From Albula goreensis (lineage: Eukaryota > Chordata > Actinopteri > Albuliformes > Albulidae), in NCBI GenBank assembly GCA_022829145.1, contig CM040753.1:15266884-15330883 (forward strand): a DNA stretch of 64,000 nucleotides. Direction: 5' to 3'. Shown piece after piece: positions 36,973 to 49,682 of this stretch. Below the pieces are notes generated by a model. It saw nothing but the letters and a program-made list of their open reading frames with translations. It made no database searches and had not been told where the DNA came from. Made by a program: the position numbers and the translations under genes. The first letter of the stretch is position 1, and each line of letters starts with the position of its first letter.

Positions 36973-39900
36973 GTCCTTCTTCTGTAAAATCGTAGCCAAA
37001 TGCCGAGCCAGGGTTGTTGGCCCATAGTTACCATGGTGGAGTGACAGGGGGTCTCTAATACATTTTTTCAAAAGGGGTGTTTTGTTCACTGTTGATGATG
37101 ATTAAGTCATTTCTCCGGATCATCCTGATAATTGATTTACTTGCCATGACACCACATAAGACAATCCCTGCCTTACCCACTGGGGGAAATCGATTGACAT
37201 GTGACAAGAAAAACTGGGAACAAACACAGCAGCTCTGTATGATGCCGAATGAGGTTTCATGTTTTTTTCTCATGGTGAGAGAGAGGGGGGGAGGAAGCAA
37301 TAAAGAGAAAGAGACAAATTTAAATAGAAATGAATTCTTTAGAAGCAAGGAAAATTAGCTGCACTGATTTCTTTTAAAAGATTGAAAGCTTCCTCTAATA
37401 GCAAAGGAGGGATAATGAGTTGGGAAGAGGGGAGAGAGAAGAGCTTTTTCATTAATTGATTAGACCAAACAACCACTTAACAGGTACAGGGCTTTCAATG
37501 TTTCCTCTTTTTTCTTCATTAACAGTGGGTATCCCATTAGTAGTCTGTCTCTCTCAGTGACAGCTGCGCCTCACAGTGAAACACTGCACCGTTCTCTATG
37601 CGTTACAGATGATTGGACACTGATTACCCTCTTGGCAATCTGTCCTCGCTCCATGGCAACTTAGAGCATGAAACACTCTGAGTTATTGCTGAGGTCTTCA
37701 AAAGACATTGCTGACTCAGCTGGAAGGCACATACCCCTGAGAATCCAGAACAAACAAAAAATAATCATTTTAAAAGTCTGGCAGAATTCACTGTGTGGTG
37801 TCCCATTCTAAATGATAAATCAGGTCCCTTCGATCCATTGACCTCTCTTTAAATTGTAGTTCACTCTGTCACCTCTTTCTGAAAAGTGTTTTAAAAATAC
37901 ATATTTTCCACTCATCTACAGAGAGCAGTGCTCCTTTCCACATTCATTGGGGTTCAACTTTCAGCCCTAGTCCTCGAGACACTCAGACACTATACGTGCT
38001 TAGAAAACATATTTTTTCAGTGATTTCAGGAATGCTTTTTTTATCTGCACAATCAAGCTGAAGAGGTAAAATGAATAAACACATTTTGGCCTGTGACTAA
38101 CTGAATCAATCTACTGAATAACCATTTGGAGGTCTGTTTAGAATGAGAATTAAACAATTTACACATGAAAGTATTATTTTTACATAATCCACTGGCTCTC
38201 TCTGGTTTATATAGTATGCAGCTCATTTACATTTATGACCTGACCTTGACTTTGTGGCAAATGTGATAAAATAACATTATTAAATACACAGTAATTTTAG
38301 CACATTTGTTTCAAAGTCAAGGTAAAATTATAAAATGAAGCAACCACACTTATTTTTTAATTGCTAAAACCATTTTATAACACATTTGAGGCCAGTGGTT
38401 TAGTACAGTTGCAGCTCTGTGTTTATGGTGTTTATTTTTTGCTTTTAGGTAGATGATCTCGTCCTTTTCTTTTACATGTACATTCTGACATTGACTTCAG
38501 TCCCTGGATTATTAATGTTAAGATGGCCTTCACACTTAAATGACAAGTACAGCAGGATGAAGGATCCCACCAGCACCTGAGCTGCCTCTACAAGGTGCCT
38601 GCACCTGTCACCACACCCAACTTGGGATATGGCTTCTTGAAGATGAACCTCCAATTCTCCAAAATAAGCTTTTTGATAAAAAAGGAGTATGAAATGAGGT
38701 GTGGCCAAACAGTGCTGTAACGAGTCCTCTTCAGTGCTCAATTATAAGAATTATCTACAATAGAATACATTTTTCTTTAACATACCTAATTGCCTTGGTG
38801 GCCAGGGAATGTAACTCAAAACATGTTTGGTGGCAGGGCACACTTTGGATTGATTGACTGATTGGTTGGTAGGAAAAGGGCAGGAGATTGTCCCATCCTG
38901 TTAAGTACACTTCAGTCTATGTGATTAGAAAAATTCAACAGGCTTTCACATTTGAAAAGCAGAGGGAACTCAAGGCAGTAATCAGTTAATCAAACAATCA
39001 GTCAATAACACAATCTAGCAATCAATGTTTATCTTGGTATAGTGCTCTCTACAAACAGGTTGGCACACAGCATCTCAAAGACATTTTCTAGATGGAATCA
39101 GAATCCAGAAAAAAAAGCGAGTGAAATGTGCTAAAAATGATAAATTAGCCCATGGTAATCTCCATCATTTGGAATTTATTATGCATTACCATAATGTATT
39201 GTGTATCATGAATGATTTGTTGTTTCAGAGAGTTATTAATGCATTGATAGAACAACTGTCCAGGCCATGTTGTATGGACAGAGATCCAATGGTTGTTCAA
39301 ATTTAGGCTTGATGCAGTGATAATTAATTATCCTGCAGAGTTGGGATGGCTTCCAACGCTGAAAAACTGCTACCAACTGAAGTTCTACTTACGAAGGTCC
39401 ACGAATGGTCAGAAGTTTTAATAAGGGGTGAATCACAGAAAATGCCACCTTACTTTACTCATTTCAGCAGTTTCCACTGTGAATGAACACTTGCATGAAC
39501 ATTAAAATGTTTCATGCCAAAATTCGTGTGTCTCATGATCATGGCACAGCTGTGAGCCCTATGACTAAGTGCAAAGGTCTGCACTGCAAGGCAAAGACAG
39601 GAAGCCTGAATTGTTTAAAACTGGTGATGCACCTCCCCTCTGCAGATTGGAACAAATCGTTACATGAATCACGGTGTACAGATTCCTCCTCCTGAGGCAG
39701 AGGGGATGTGTTGCTGCTGTAGGCTGACAAATCTGACTCAGGTGGGGAAAAGAGAGGGTGAGAAAACACCTCAAAACAAATACAATCACAAGGTAAGTAG
39801 TATAGTGCAGTTAGCAGGCACAGTCTTGCCTACTGTGAGTGTCATATTGAAAGCTTGTGTCATGTATTATTACAAGACTATACTTTGAGACTTGAAAATC

Positions 39901-42410
39901 TCTTTAAAATGAAAGAGGTTTATAATTTCTCTCAAATTTTGACATGTTCTTTTGACTTGACTTATAATAGCATTTTCAACTTCTTGAGCAAACATGAGCA
40001 ATATATACTGTATAACATGCTTTCACAACTTATTATACATAAAAAATATGGGAGAAATGAGTGGCCAAGGACCTCTGGAAGATAGGCTTGGAAAATAGGC
40101 CTCTCCTGGTAAAAACAAGGGGGTTGGTGAGTATGCACATGACCAACCTAAATCCCTCCCATGATCTGCAGTCTGGGAACCTCAGTGCTTTCAAACATCC
40201 TATTCTGGATCACAATTCAAACTTGATTAGATAATAACTTTTCTTTTCATGCTAAAGTAATCCTGCTGGTGTGCAGAGAGAACATATGAAGTAAAATTAG
40301 TTATTTGTTGCTTATATTCTGTGCTTTAACTCTGATTTACATATGTAAGGCTGAATGAGTTATTGAACCAATTAAGGCAGCATGTTTTATGGCGCTGCTC
40401 TAGAGTGAGGTTGATGATGAGACTGGGCTGAACTGACTCTTCTTGTGGTCATGTTCTTATAAAAGGGGTATCCTGGCTGAGACACCTCCTACTATGGTTC
40501 TGCACATTTCCAATAACAGATCTCAAGTAAACTGCACACTGCAAGCGAGCCCACTGCTTTTTAGGCCCAGTGAATGGGCACCTGGGTCCATCTTCTTAAG
40601 GCTGAATGTGTTGCTAAATTCAACCGACATAATTATAATCTCAGATCCTAGCTGGAGCCACCTGAGCCTGGGGAAATATCTGTGTAGCACGATCAGAGAA
40701 TGGTCTGTCTTCTGTAGAAGCAGCATGTTCTGTGCAGTATTTGGTGGGAGGGGGTTTGGTGCACAATTTCCTGCTCTCCTGGCTGCCTGTGCTCTCCTAT
40801 CACACTCTCCTGCTCAAATTTCAAGGGCCAGTGCTCATCCATCCCCTTTTTTTCTTATTCTTTTGCCTGGAGAAGATATGCTTCAGCAAGAGGGGCAAAT
40901 TCATTTCCTTCCACTTCAGCAACATAAAGGGGTAAGGTAATGCTTCATGTAACCAGTGTAGAGGGACAGTTCCAGGTAACCTTGGTCAATTGCAGGCACA
41001 CAAATTGGTCCCATTTTAGCTGGTGAGTGGTTCCATAGCTCTAGGTGGTAAAAGAAGTAAAAGGCTCTTTCCTTTCTACCATTTTCCAATGTACAAACTA
41101 ACCTAACTATAAAACTATACATGAGAGAAGAGCAAATTAATCCCTTTGAATAAACAAGCTTAAATGTAGTAAGTCCTTGCCTAAAACAAGGTGTGTGGAC
41201 AGGCATTTTAGTGCAGTGTTAAATTTGGACGTCAGTGCTTGTTGGCTGTAGGGCAGTGTGTAATTGGCAGTGGGAGTGCCACAATAGGGTCAGTCGAAAG
41301 GGATGTCCGTGCGGCTGACATCACACATTTTGGATGAGAGTGCAAGTACTCTATTGTAAAAAAAAAAACATAAAAAGGCAACTCATGCTTAGTTACCAGT
41401 CACACAGAATAGTTCTATTTAAATTCTAACAGACTTATCTTACCAGTCAATACCTGCCAAGGTCTGAAAATGCCTTGATCTTTTAGCCAGAGAGGAGGAC
41501 AGAATGTTCCATACCAATGTTTTTGTTCTCCTGTGATATAATCACATCCCTGGTCAAGTGAGTTTATGACATAAACACAAAGCACCAAATAAGAATAATA
41601 GTGCTGCAGACTGGTAAAAACTGTACAGTTGTGAGTGTAGTTTCATTTTGCTATGCTTTCTGATGTACTTGATGCACCATATATCTTCCATGTATGTACC
41701 TCCATCCAAGGTACACCCAACATTTCCAGACAAGATCCCAAATCAACCCCGTACATGTGTGTTCTCCTAAAGGATATATGTTTCACATAATAGATTAATG
41801 GAGTATGGTTTATTTGTATAATTTTCCTGGAACACAACCCTTGTATACAATAAGTTAGGACATCTATGCTGTTGAAAAATATAAGGCTGCACAGCTTTAT
41901 TGTGGCGTGCTACAGCCCAATGTCACAGTGAGAGAAATGAATGACAAATAAAGAAGTGATTAACCCTCCACTTTCTGCAAAAGTAATAATAGCCCGAGGT
42001 GGCTTGGATAACCCAGGTTTTTAAATGTTGTTAAATCACTATACGTGTATGTTGGAAGAAAACCCAAAACTTTAAAATGAACAACTCCATAGAAAAGGAA
42101 ATATTCAACAATAGTTTATGAAAAAGTACAACGATGCATATTATTCTTTACATATGACATTATTTTTAAGGTACAATCTTAGAAGTATGGATCATCACCT
42201 CTTTAGCCCAGGTGGTGATAGATATGACAAATAGACTGAAAAACAAAACAAAAAACCTTTATGCAAGATAAAAAGGCAATTTAAACTATATATTACTAAG
42301 ACAAGAAAGTAGTTAATTCCTGAAATGTTTTCACTGCTCTTACAGCACAAATAGCCTTCTGCTCCCCAGATAACAGTTGTTTTAAAAGTATTTTTCATTC
42401 TTTACAGTAT

Positions 42411-42416
42411 TTTATT
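42411..42416 (-). terminator. dynlt2b polyadenylation signal
   Basis: AATAAA on the minus strand (TTTATT on the plus strand), about 305 bases past the dynlt2b stop codon. A canonical hexamer at a plausible distance. Confidence 0.65.
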
Positions 42417-42721
42417 TTGAGTCGACCTGACAGCTACATGAATAATAAAACTGCTACTTATATGCCATGCGTGGGTGCTAGATGTCCTGGTTGACACAAA
42501 CTCAGGAGCATGTAGTATTGACACTGCAATGCTTATCTTTTGTAGGTTTTTTCTGACATCTTGCAGGTTGTAAAGAGGACAGGTGTGATCTGGATTTTTC
42601 CCGAATGCTGGCAGAGTGCTCTCTTGTCCATCAGTAATGTGGAGATTGTAGTAAGCACATGCAGTTTCTCTCTCCGTCAGTGCTCCCCATGAAAGGCCAC
42701 TCTGTCCTCTGCTCACTGCGC

Positions 42722-42769
42722 TCAATAGTAAAAGCAGCCAAAAGCAGCAGCCACACAGAACAAGCTATC
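42722..42769 (-). CDS. dynlt2b: dynlt2b coding exon 5
   Basis: Fifteen residues, DSLFCVAAAFGCFYY, then TGA. The acceptor is CCCTCAG. A tiny exon, identified by the conserved Tctex C-terminus. Confidence 0.93.
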   Translation of the reverse strand, partial: DSLFCVAAAFGCFYY

Positions 42770-45269
42770 CTGAGGGACAGGAACAGATATCGGCAAATTA
42801 GAGCTCACACATTCAGGCTTGCTAAACACCAGATACCTCAGGTAATGGACTCCCATTTATAGTTGAGGACGTCAGCTCACATTCATGAAGACATCCTGGG
42901 CATAGTTGTCAGTGTCTGCGTCCCAGAAGCAGCGGGCGGCCATCCTAGAATTAGAAAGAAATTTTCTGCTGAGCTTCACAAGCACCATGCTGTTGAATAT
43001 TTGTGACTATGTGATGTAAATGAGGCATTCAAAGTAAATCTGTCGCTAGCTGTCAGCATCGTGTTCAAATCACACAGAATGTATTTGCAGAGCAGATTTC
43101 ACAAGACATTTGTCATAGTATGATTTTACAGCGGAACCTTACCTAAAACCCCTCAAAACCAAACCACAAGACAACAGTGGTGAGAAAAAATTCCCTAGGT
43201 GGAGAGGAAGAAATCTTGAGAAGAACCCTTCGAGAGGGGAGCCCATCCTTCTTCAGCCAGTTCAGGATGTGAATTATTAGACTCATTTACATTATCTTGG
43301 TACTGCATTAAACACTATTGTTTCATAGTTGTTATATCTACACGGAAAATCTGATTGCATCAGTGATGTGATGACAGTCGTACAGTTCAGAAGACCTTTG
43401 AGGGTACGGTGGTGCAATACAAAGTAACACAATGTGCCTCTGTGACAAGCTTGGTAATACAAAGAGGATACATTTCTCAGCAAGTTTCCCCCTCTACATG
43501 TAAGTATGACAAAGTGTTGATTACAGATGATGGTGATTGAAGGATTACCAATACTTATAAAGAATGTAATCCATGTCACATTTCCAGCTGTATTTGTGTG
43601 TGGTGTGTGTGAGAGGGTGTGTTTCTCCGGAACTACTTCATCATCATGCATTAGGATCTTTCACTGTGCAAGTTATTGAACAGTAATACACATCACACCC
43701 TCTATCTCTCTCAGATGTCTTTCTCTTCTGTTTTCAGGCCCTAACCCTTCGCTAAACTAAAATAGGATTAGCACATATGGTTCCCTGAGTAATAGGGCTT
43801 GCAAGGAAGAGGTGCAAAAGAAAAAAGCCCAATAAAATCTAGAAAAATATTTCTGGGGATCTCAATTCACGCCACATTTCAACTCCACATTAAAGGGGTA
43901 AATAAGTGGCATCAGTGGAAGCTTTACTGCCTCCACGTGCTTCACAGGGGCTCTGACGGCCATTTACACCAGCCGCTAAATGCACTTTTAATGATTCAAT
44001 ACTACCTATCCTTATCAGCTGCCATGCTCAATCACTCTTGTAAGATTTCACCTTTATTATTATGTTCTTGTCTGTGCTACAGTTTTGTGTTTTTAATGGT
44101 GTGTTTATAGTTGCCCTGTTTTGTGAATAATGCTGCACACTGTTTATCATTCCATTCATCAATCAATCACACCATCCACTGGTCTTCTGATGACTTGACA
44201 TTTGACTAAAAATGTTGAGTCAATTTGTTCTGTACTTATATCAATTTTGCTGTGTTTTATAAGCTGCCATCACCTTCTGAAAAGCTGCACATTTTCACTT
44301 GCAGTCATTCTTTGTTTGCTCCTTGACCTTTTTTTTTTTTTTTTAGATTTTTATGACTCAAATAACAATAAATTTGTCATAGTAACTCACTTGCTTGGCT
44401 GTTCCACAATAACCATCTATATAGCTGGCTTATAGCAGTCAAGCCTCAATTCTGGTGTGAAAGAGAACAATCAGTATTTCCCATTATGTATAAGGTCACC
44501 ACGGCAACTCACTTGACTCCTTCTCCCCGCTGTTCTCCAATTACCACCTGCACAACCAGCTTGTAGCGGTCAAACCCCAACTCTGATGTGAAAGAGAACA
44601 ATCGGCAAAAATGACGCAGCAGCCACCACAAAATACACTAAGAACAGTAAGACATCAGATTTCAAAAGATGGGCAGACAATCCTATTCAGTCTTTCAGAA
44701 TTTACTTCAACCCCGTGGAACACGTGTGAAATGGTCATGTATAAATGAATAACATCTTTAGTTTCCATCCTTCGGTTTCTCACCTTTAAGTTTGTCCTTA
44801 ATACAGTCAGCCACTGAACGGCTCAAAGTGGAGATTTGCTGAGAGTTGTACTGCTTTCCCGTTAACTCCTCTTTCAGGACCTCTCGGATACACTCCTTTG
44901 CCACTCCAACTTTAAATCTAGCAGGGACATACCGACACAGTTAGCTAGATACCTAATTTACTACATTGTCACTCACGCAAATAAATTTGAAGACAACAAA
45001 CTGTTTTAAAGCTAGCGAGAAATTAGCGAATTATAGACAAATGCTCTTAATATCATCCATTTACCACGTCAGTTCAAGAGTTGCCATAAAGAATTAACTA
45101 ACTAGCTATATGGCTGGATAATAGCCTGTTTGTTTATTACTGATAAGCAATTGGTTGCAATGTTAATATAAAGCTAGCTATCGCGTGTTAGCCATTACTC
45201 CTTCCCCTACTTGTGTTGATAATTCGGTCGAATGATATAGGTATTTTCCATCGTATCCGGTTCTTCCAT
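42722..45269 (-). CDS. dynlt2b: dynein light chain Tctex-type 2B (five coding exons, 124 aa)
   Basis: This is DYNLT2B/TCTEX1D2, a light chain of cytoplasmic dynein-2 that works in retrograde intraflagellar transport in cilia. Minus-strand exons 45269-45211, 44917-44784, 44582-44513, 42944-42881 and 42769-42722 total 375 nt with matching phases (2, 1, 2, 0) and GT-AG borders. Residues 9-15 read NTYIIRP, corresponding to NTYILRP of the human protein. KECI..VLKEEL, KDKLKELGFDRYKLVVQVVI, GEQRGEGV, RCFWDADTDNY and the FCVAAAFGCFYY terminus follow the Tctex-1 fold from about residue 20 to the end. Human DYNLT2B is 142 aa and has a longer N-terminus, which accounts for the difference. The start is the first in-frame ATG of exon 1. 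No damage is seen. Confidence 0.92.
42881..42944 (-). CDS. dynlt2b: dynlt2b coding exon 4
   Basis: Residues 88 (part)-109, MAARCFWDADTDNYAQDVFMN. Acceptor ATTCTAG, donor AAT|GTGAGC, phase 0 at the end. Confidence 0.93.
43140..43290 (+). repeat. dispersed fish repeat fragment inside dynlt2b intron 4
   Basis: Contains the recognisable string of motifs GGTGAGAAAAAATTCCCTAG, then GAAATCTTGAGAAGAACCC and GGGGAGCCCATCC. This matches a repeat common in many fish genomes, recalled from memory. It lies between dynlt2b exons 3 and 4. Borders are approximate. Confidence 0.45.
44391..44474 (-). pseudogene. decayed tandem copy of dynlt2b exon 3
   Basis: On the minus strand this is a second copy of exon 3, 122 bp downstream of the functional one. 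It includes the acceptor-side intron sequence (GATTGTTCTCTTTCAC.CCAG) and the GTGAGT-like donor (CAA|GTGAGTTA). The exon body is 61 nt instead of 70, lacking nine bases near its end. In the phase of exon 3 it reads ELRLDCYKPAI and then TAG. Splicing it in, instead of or as well as exon 3, would truncate the protein. Confidence 0.85.
44513..44582 (-). CDS. dynlt2b: dynlt2b coding exon 3
   Basis: Residues 65 (part)-88 (part), ELGFDRYKLVVQVVIGEQ then RGEGV. Acceptor CACATCAG, donor CAA|GTGAGT. Confidence 0.93.
44784..44917 (-). CDS. dynlt2b: dynlt2b coding exon 2
   Basis: Residues 20 (part)-65 (part), FKVGVAKECIREVLKEELTG through CIKDKLK. Acceptor CCCTGCTAG, donor AAAG|GTGAGA. An upstream in-frame TAA on the minus strand rules out an exon extending past the acceptor. 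Confidence 0.92.
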
Positions 45270-45405
45270 ATTTATAGTTGATTAACTGTGATGTTGTTTG
45301 CTCATAGAACTTGCTGTTAGCTTGTTGGCTAACGTTACATTCGATAAAAAACTACACCTTTCAAAGATGACAGCTAACGTTAGCTATAGCAAGGTAGGCG
45401 AACAG
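44930..45405. promoter_or_regulatory. dynlt2b 5' region with clustered GCTAACGTTAGC-type motifs
   Basis: Around the first exon there are repeated CTAACGTTAG/GCTAGCTA motifs: GTTAGCTAGAT near 44940, CTAGCTATATGG near 45103, GCTAGCTATCGCG near 45174, GGCTAACGTTAC near 45328 and the full AGCTAACGTTAGCT at 45373-45386. The palindromic core suggests binding sites or a short dispersed promoter-associated repeat. Transcription presumably begins between about 45270 and 45480. Confidence 0.4.
45211..45269 (-). CDS. dynlt2b: dynlt2b coding exon 1
   Basis: Nineteen residues, MEEPDTMENTYIIRPNYQH, plus two bases of Lys20. Donor CACAA|GTAGGG. The NTYI.RP motif identifies it although it is far too short for ordinary frame searches. 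Confidence 0.9.
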
Positions 45406-45631
45406 CAGCAGTAGCAAACTGTTTCCATGACGACGGTAATTTCTCATCCGGGTCTTGTGAGACTGAAAGAAATACTATCCTGTGAGTTTTATACCGTTGA
45501 AGAGGCGGAACGTAAAAGTAAAGAATGAGATTACACGTGCACGTAAAATAGAATTCTTTGGTATTACATCGGCAGCCATAAAATGTGTAAGATATATGAA
45601 ACGTATAACATCACCTACTTAGTTTAAGTGA

Positions 45632-45689
45632 ATAATAATTTATTATTATTAGTAGTAGTACAAGTAGTAGTAGTAGTAGTAGCAGTATA
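45632..45689 (+). repeat. TAG/AAT trinucleotide microsatellite
   Basis: AATAATAATTTATTATTATT followed by AGTAGTAGTA, an interruption, and seven further TAG units. Confidence 0.9.
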
Positions 45690-48600
45690 TTGCATAACAT
45701 TCTATTTTACTAAACATTGGACAAAGGGTCTGTTATGCTGTTATGTTGTAAATGTTATGTTAGTCGTTTCAAATTATGTTCACTAGGTGGCGGTATTGAG
45801 CCTTAGTTAGAGCCAAATCCCAAAAACAATGCTTCAGGTGTGGTGAACATTTGCAGATGAAAATTGCAATTAATGGTCATCGCATGTTTTATAATTAAAC
45901 ACACATTTGGATCATTGGCCCAAATACATTTTAGTTGGATTAAACAGCTCAATGAATGAACAAATGAATGAACGACAGCTGAATTAGGCAACACTATAGG
46001 GATTCATGAAACCTCATTTCGTTCTGTATTATCCACCTGAAGGACCTGAGCATAGATATGTGCACATATGGTGACCTTCCCAGTTAGCAGAAACAGCTAA
46101 AGATCTCTCATCAAGGAATCTATTCTAACAGCCTTGAATGGATGTGGCTCAATCACATTGTTTACTATCAGGACAATCAGTATTTGAGCATGCTTGATCA
46201 TATTTGATGATGTGAGCAAAGAGCTCTCAAATTGTTAACGTCTCTGTCTGTAAGGATCAGATGAACAGTGTGCTGAGAACTCATCCAATTGACTTACATT
46301 CTATGCTTCTCCAGCACAGCAGCCATACAATATTTTTTAATTACACTTACCAAATGTGTGGGAATGGACCATATGTTTACGGATATTTTTTCTCAAGCAG
46401 TTGTCTAGGGAAAATGTGACTGCGCCAGTATCAAATCCCACTTCAGAATCACATGCAAGAGGAATACGATATGCTGATATAACACCATTTTATTATCTCA
46501 CTGATTAATTCAGCACCAATGGAACCAATGGAAATGACTAATTGTTGCCTTTTGTTATTTGAATATAGTTATTGTACAGTAGGAAACTCAGGGAAACTAA
46601 CCTTTATTTCTATATCTAGCAGAGAGTTCAACAGTGTATGCCACATGCCAACAGGCAATTAGAATCAAAGGTCTTACAGAACTTAAACCCCTGTCCAAGC
46701 TCAGGTAAGTCTGTTAACAACCTTGGCTGGAAAAAAATGTTGTTGAATATGAGACACACCTTTGAATATGAGAAATGCAGAACACCAGTGGTAAAGAAAC
46801 TGTAATTCTCATGGCATGCACTGACGCTCTATCAACTTACTGCTATTGCAACCCCCCTTTCCCTTTCCCAACTGTTTCCTGATATCACTACAGGAGAGTG
46901 TGTGATGGTGTTAGAACCAACACTATTCTTCATCTCTGATAATTACACATAGAAAAACAACACTTTATTTTTTTGTTAAACACATAGGTCAATTCTGTTT
47001 TGCGGTGACAACCTTGAATCAAAGTAGGAAGTGAATGAAAGAGATAGAGGTTGTGTACCCGATAAGATTCAGAAGATGATAAGGTCTATAGGCTCTTTTG
47101 TGTAAAAATAGAATCTGTACCCACTTTGGGAGGTGATCAATGGTGAATTAACAAGACAGAAATGACTACCACAATAGACCCTGCTACTTTCACATTTGAT
47201 CAATGACAAAAGACATTTCAAATTTCCAGTTTAAAAGTTTGCATGAAGTACTTGGCAAAAACAGCATTGCAAATACCCCAAAGTGAGCTGGCAAACAGTT
47301 TGCATTCTTTTTTCTTTTAGGGATATATTGGGGCCCTAATTTATGACATTGCAGTAACAACACTTGTAATAAGATATTAAGAAAAGTGCAATGCCCTCAT
47401 CAATGCACTTAAGCATTGAATTCCTGCTGAGTATGGAATAAAGAGTGTCTCCTATTGGCCCACCAATTCTTCTTGTAGCAGAACTGTCCTAGGTCTGCCT
47501 TACATGTGCTAATTCATGCTTAGCTTCAGCAGTTTGTCATAAGAAGGTGGTATGGCTTCTAGAATATGACTAATTACTCTGCATAAACACCCTCACAAGT
47601 TTATTTTTCAAGAGGGAAAGTTTTGTCTTCACATAATGTCTGATTGTAGATCTGATTGAAAGGTTACTGAGAGGCTAATTTTACATGGGAAAGCTTCCAT
47701 TCTAATCACTGTAAACATGAGGCATGCATCATTTGCCTATTCCAAGGGTCTCTGTCTCAGTGAAATTATCTGACAAATTGTTCAACACATTCTCAATTCT
47801 CTGTCTAATAAATTCTTTCTGATGTTAGTGCAATTCAACCTATACCCCTGTGAACAGCTGTCAGAACTCAACTGATGAAATGAATATCGTATATTGCTGC
47901 TCTGGCTTTTTAATACAATTATTTATGAAACTATTCATTATTTCCCATGCATATTGAACTATTTGTGTGTTTAAATCATCACCTGGCTTGTGATTCCCAT
48001 AGTCTTAACATGCTATACTTTTAGCAAAATCAAAATCCAAGTGAACACAACTACAAGGCCGCAAGGCATTTGGAAAAAAAAAAAAACTTTTCCATTAACC
48101 ACACAAAGCAGCAAAAGCTGAAAGGTAGAGCTTTGTCTATGGTTTTGTATTCCTGGTTTGCATAAGGTTCATCATGGGAAATTCCAAGGCAGTGCTGTTG
48201 TTCGGATATAGTGGCTTGTTTAGGGTGTTTTTGTGGTCACTCACTGTGTCAAACTGATCACTCCCCAAAGCATCATTCTGTGCTGTGAGCAGAGTACTCT
48301 TGGTCATAAACAGAAAAGCACTCCTCCTATATTTTCAGTGGAGACACTGACTACACACTCGGGGATATTGATCCGTTGTTCATTTTGTATCTTTTTTAGA
48401 TGAGAAATGCTTGCATTACTTAACAATAAGCCACTGTGACTCAACATAGGTCATGGATTTTCTTATTGCGTACAATACATAGTAAAAAATATATAACTTG
48501 TGTCAGTCATCTCTAAGGGAGTATAATATTAAAGGATGGCTTGGTTAAAGACTTGTTTCTGATTGGCTGAAAGTGTGTATTTCCAATTAAGGTGCCCTTT

Positions 48601-49179
48601 CATTATTCACAATTAATATGCCAAGCTCTTTTCTGTCCAAAGCCAGAGGTCAACATTGGTGAGGTCCCAGCTGATTACTTTAGACCACATGGAATTGATG
48701 GGGTCAGAAATGTGCCAAAGAAGAGAGATTATTCATCAGATGAATTGTCCTGTAGCCAGCAGCAAGCAGTTACTTCTGGGGTTCTACTTCAGTTTGGGGG
48801 TAGCAAAAAGAGGGGTAAAATAGAATGAAAAAAGAACATTAATAATTTAGTACAGTGGGAATCTATTTGGTTTGCAGCAACATAGGACTTAGTAGTACCA
48901 AAATACTTAAAATGAACATTTCCTTCTGCTGGTTCATGGTGAGCATTCAAATGTAAAGTCAGAAGCAGTTACCACCGTAGACCCCCCCCATTTTCATATT
49001 TAACTAATTACTACACATCCAGGTGATTAAAATGTAGTAAAAACAGCAACGCAAATGAAGTAAGGAAGTGAAGATATGTTTTTCATCTGGCAAACTGATT
49101 GAAGTGTAAAACTTGATCTATAAACTGCCACTGATCAGTAAATTGTAACTTGATCTAACCCGGAACTCTGAATATGTAT

Positions 49180-49332
49180 TACATTCCTCTGGTATCCACT
49201 AGAACATGTGATGTGCTGTAGGTTAATGTAATAAGTACTATGGTTGATTGTGGAACTAACGTATTGAATGTATTTTTGTAAATCATTCTGAATAAGGGCA
49301 TCTGCTTAATGCTTGCACAGAAATGTAAAAAG
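49180..49332 (+). repeat. L2-tailed SINE fragment
   Basis: Ends with TGAATAAGGGCATCTGCTTA, the L2-clade tail seen elsewhere in the window. The upstream part is degenerate and its left edge is a guess. Confidence 0.45.
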
Positions 49333-49407
49333 CTGAAATACAAGGAGTGGGCTTACAGTTGCAGGTCCTGCCCACTGTAGTCATGTGGTTTTGAGTGGGA
49401 TATGACC

Positions 49408-49419
49408 GGGGGGGGGGGG
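49408..49419 (+). repeat. poly-G run
   Basis: Twelve consecutive G after GACC. The length may be affected by sequencing error. Confidence 0.8.
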
Positions 49420-49639
49420 CTGCAGAATGTGCCAGAAGACTGTTGAGGGACCAAATAAATCTCATCAGCTACTGCTGGACATTTTGCTTAGGTCAGAGTT
49501 AAGAAATACAATCTGACTGATGTCAGATGTGTAAATAAAAACCAAAGTTGGTGTGCATGTATGTGTTTGTGGTTATAGTACGTAAGTGTGTGTATGTATA
49601 TATTTATGAGTATAAATGAATGAAAATAAATTCTTCAAA

Positions 49640-49682
49640 CACACACACATACACACACACACATACACATACTGACACACTC
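49640..49682 (+). repeat. CA microsatellite
   Basis: ACACACACACATACACACAC-type tract. Confidence 0.9.

Larger units (their letters stand above)
20890..42410. other. 21.5-kb gene desert between nmur1 and dynlt2b
   Basis: No gene can be assembled here. Recognisable items are listed separately: the GT/CA arrays, a Tc1/mariner scrap, a CTG-rich repeat tail and the inverted repeats. Several stretches of a few hundred bases (about 22.2-22.7, 24.7-25.4, 28.4-28.9, 31.35-31.88, 34.5-34.8, 37.4-37.8 and 40.4-40.9 kb) have balanced composition and no repeat features, and could be conserved regulatory DNA. Longer open frames (for example 35217-35585 and 40443-40940) overlap equally open frames on other strands and have no recognisable domain. 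Confidence 0.6.

Noticed and set aside
38472..38741. 89-codon minus-strand frame with a helical-looking segment
   Set aside because: No splice support and no family recognised; not better than chance.
40443..40940. 165-codon plus-strand open frame
   Set aside because: Other frames on both strands are equally open here, no domain or splice context is recognisable, and the composition is not codon-like. Kept only as possible conserved non-coding sequence.
42402..42725. 107-codon minus-strand frame just after dynlt2b
   Set aside because: It overlaps the end of dynlt2b exon 5 in another frame and covers the 3' UTR up to the poly(A) signal.
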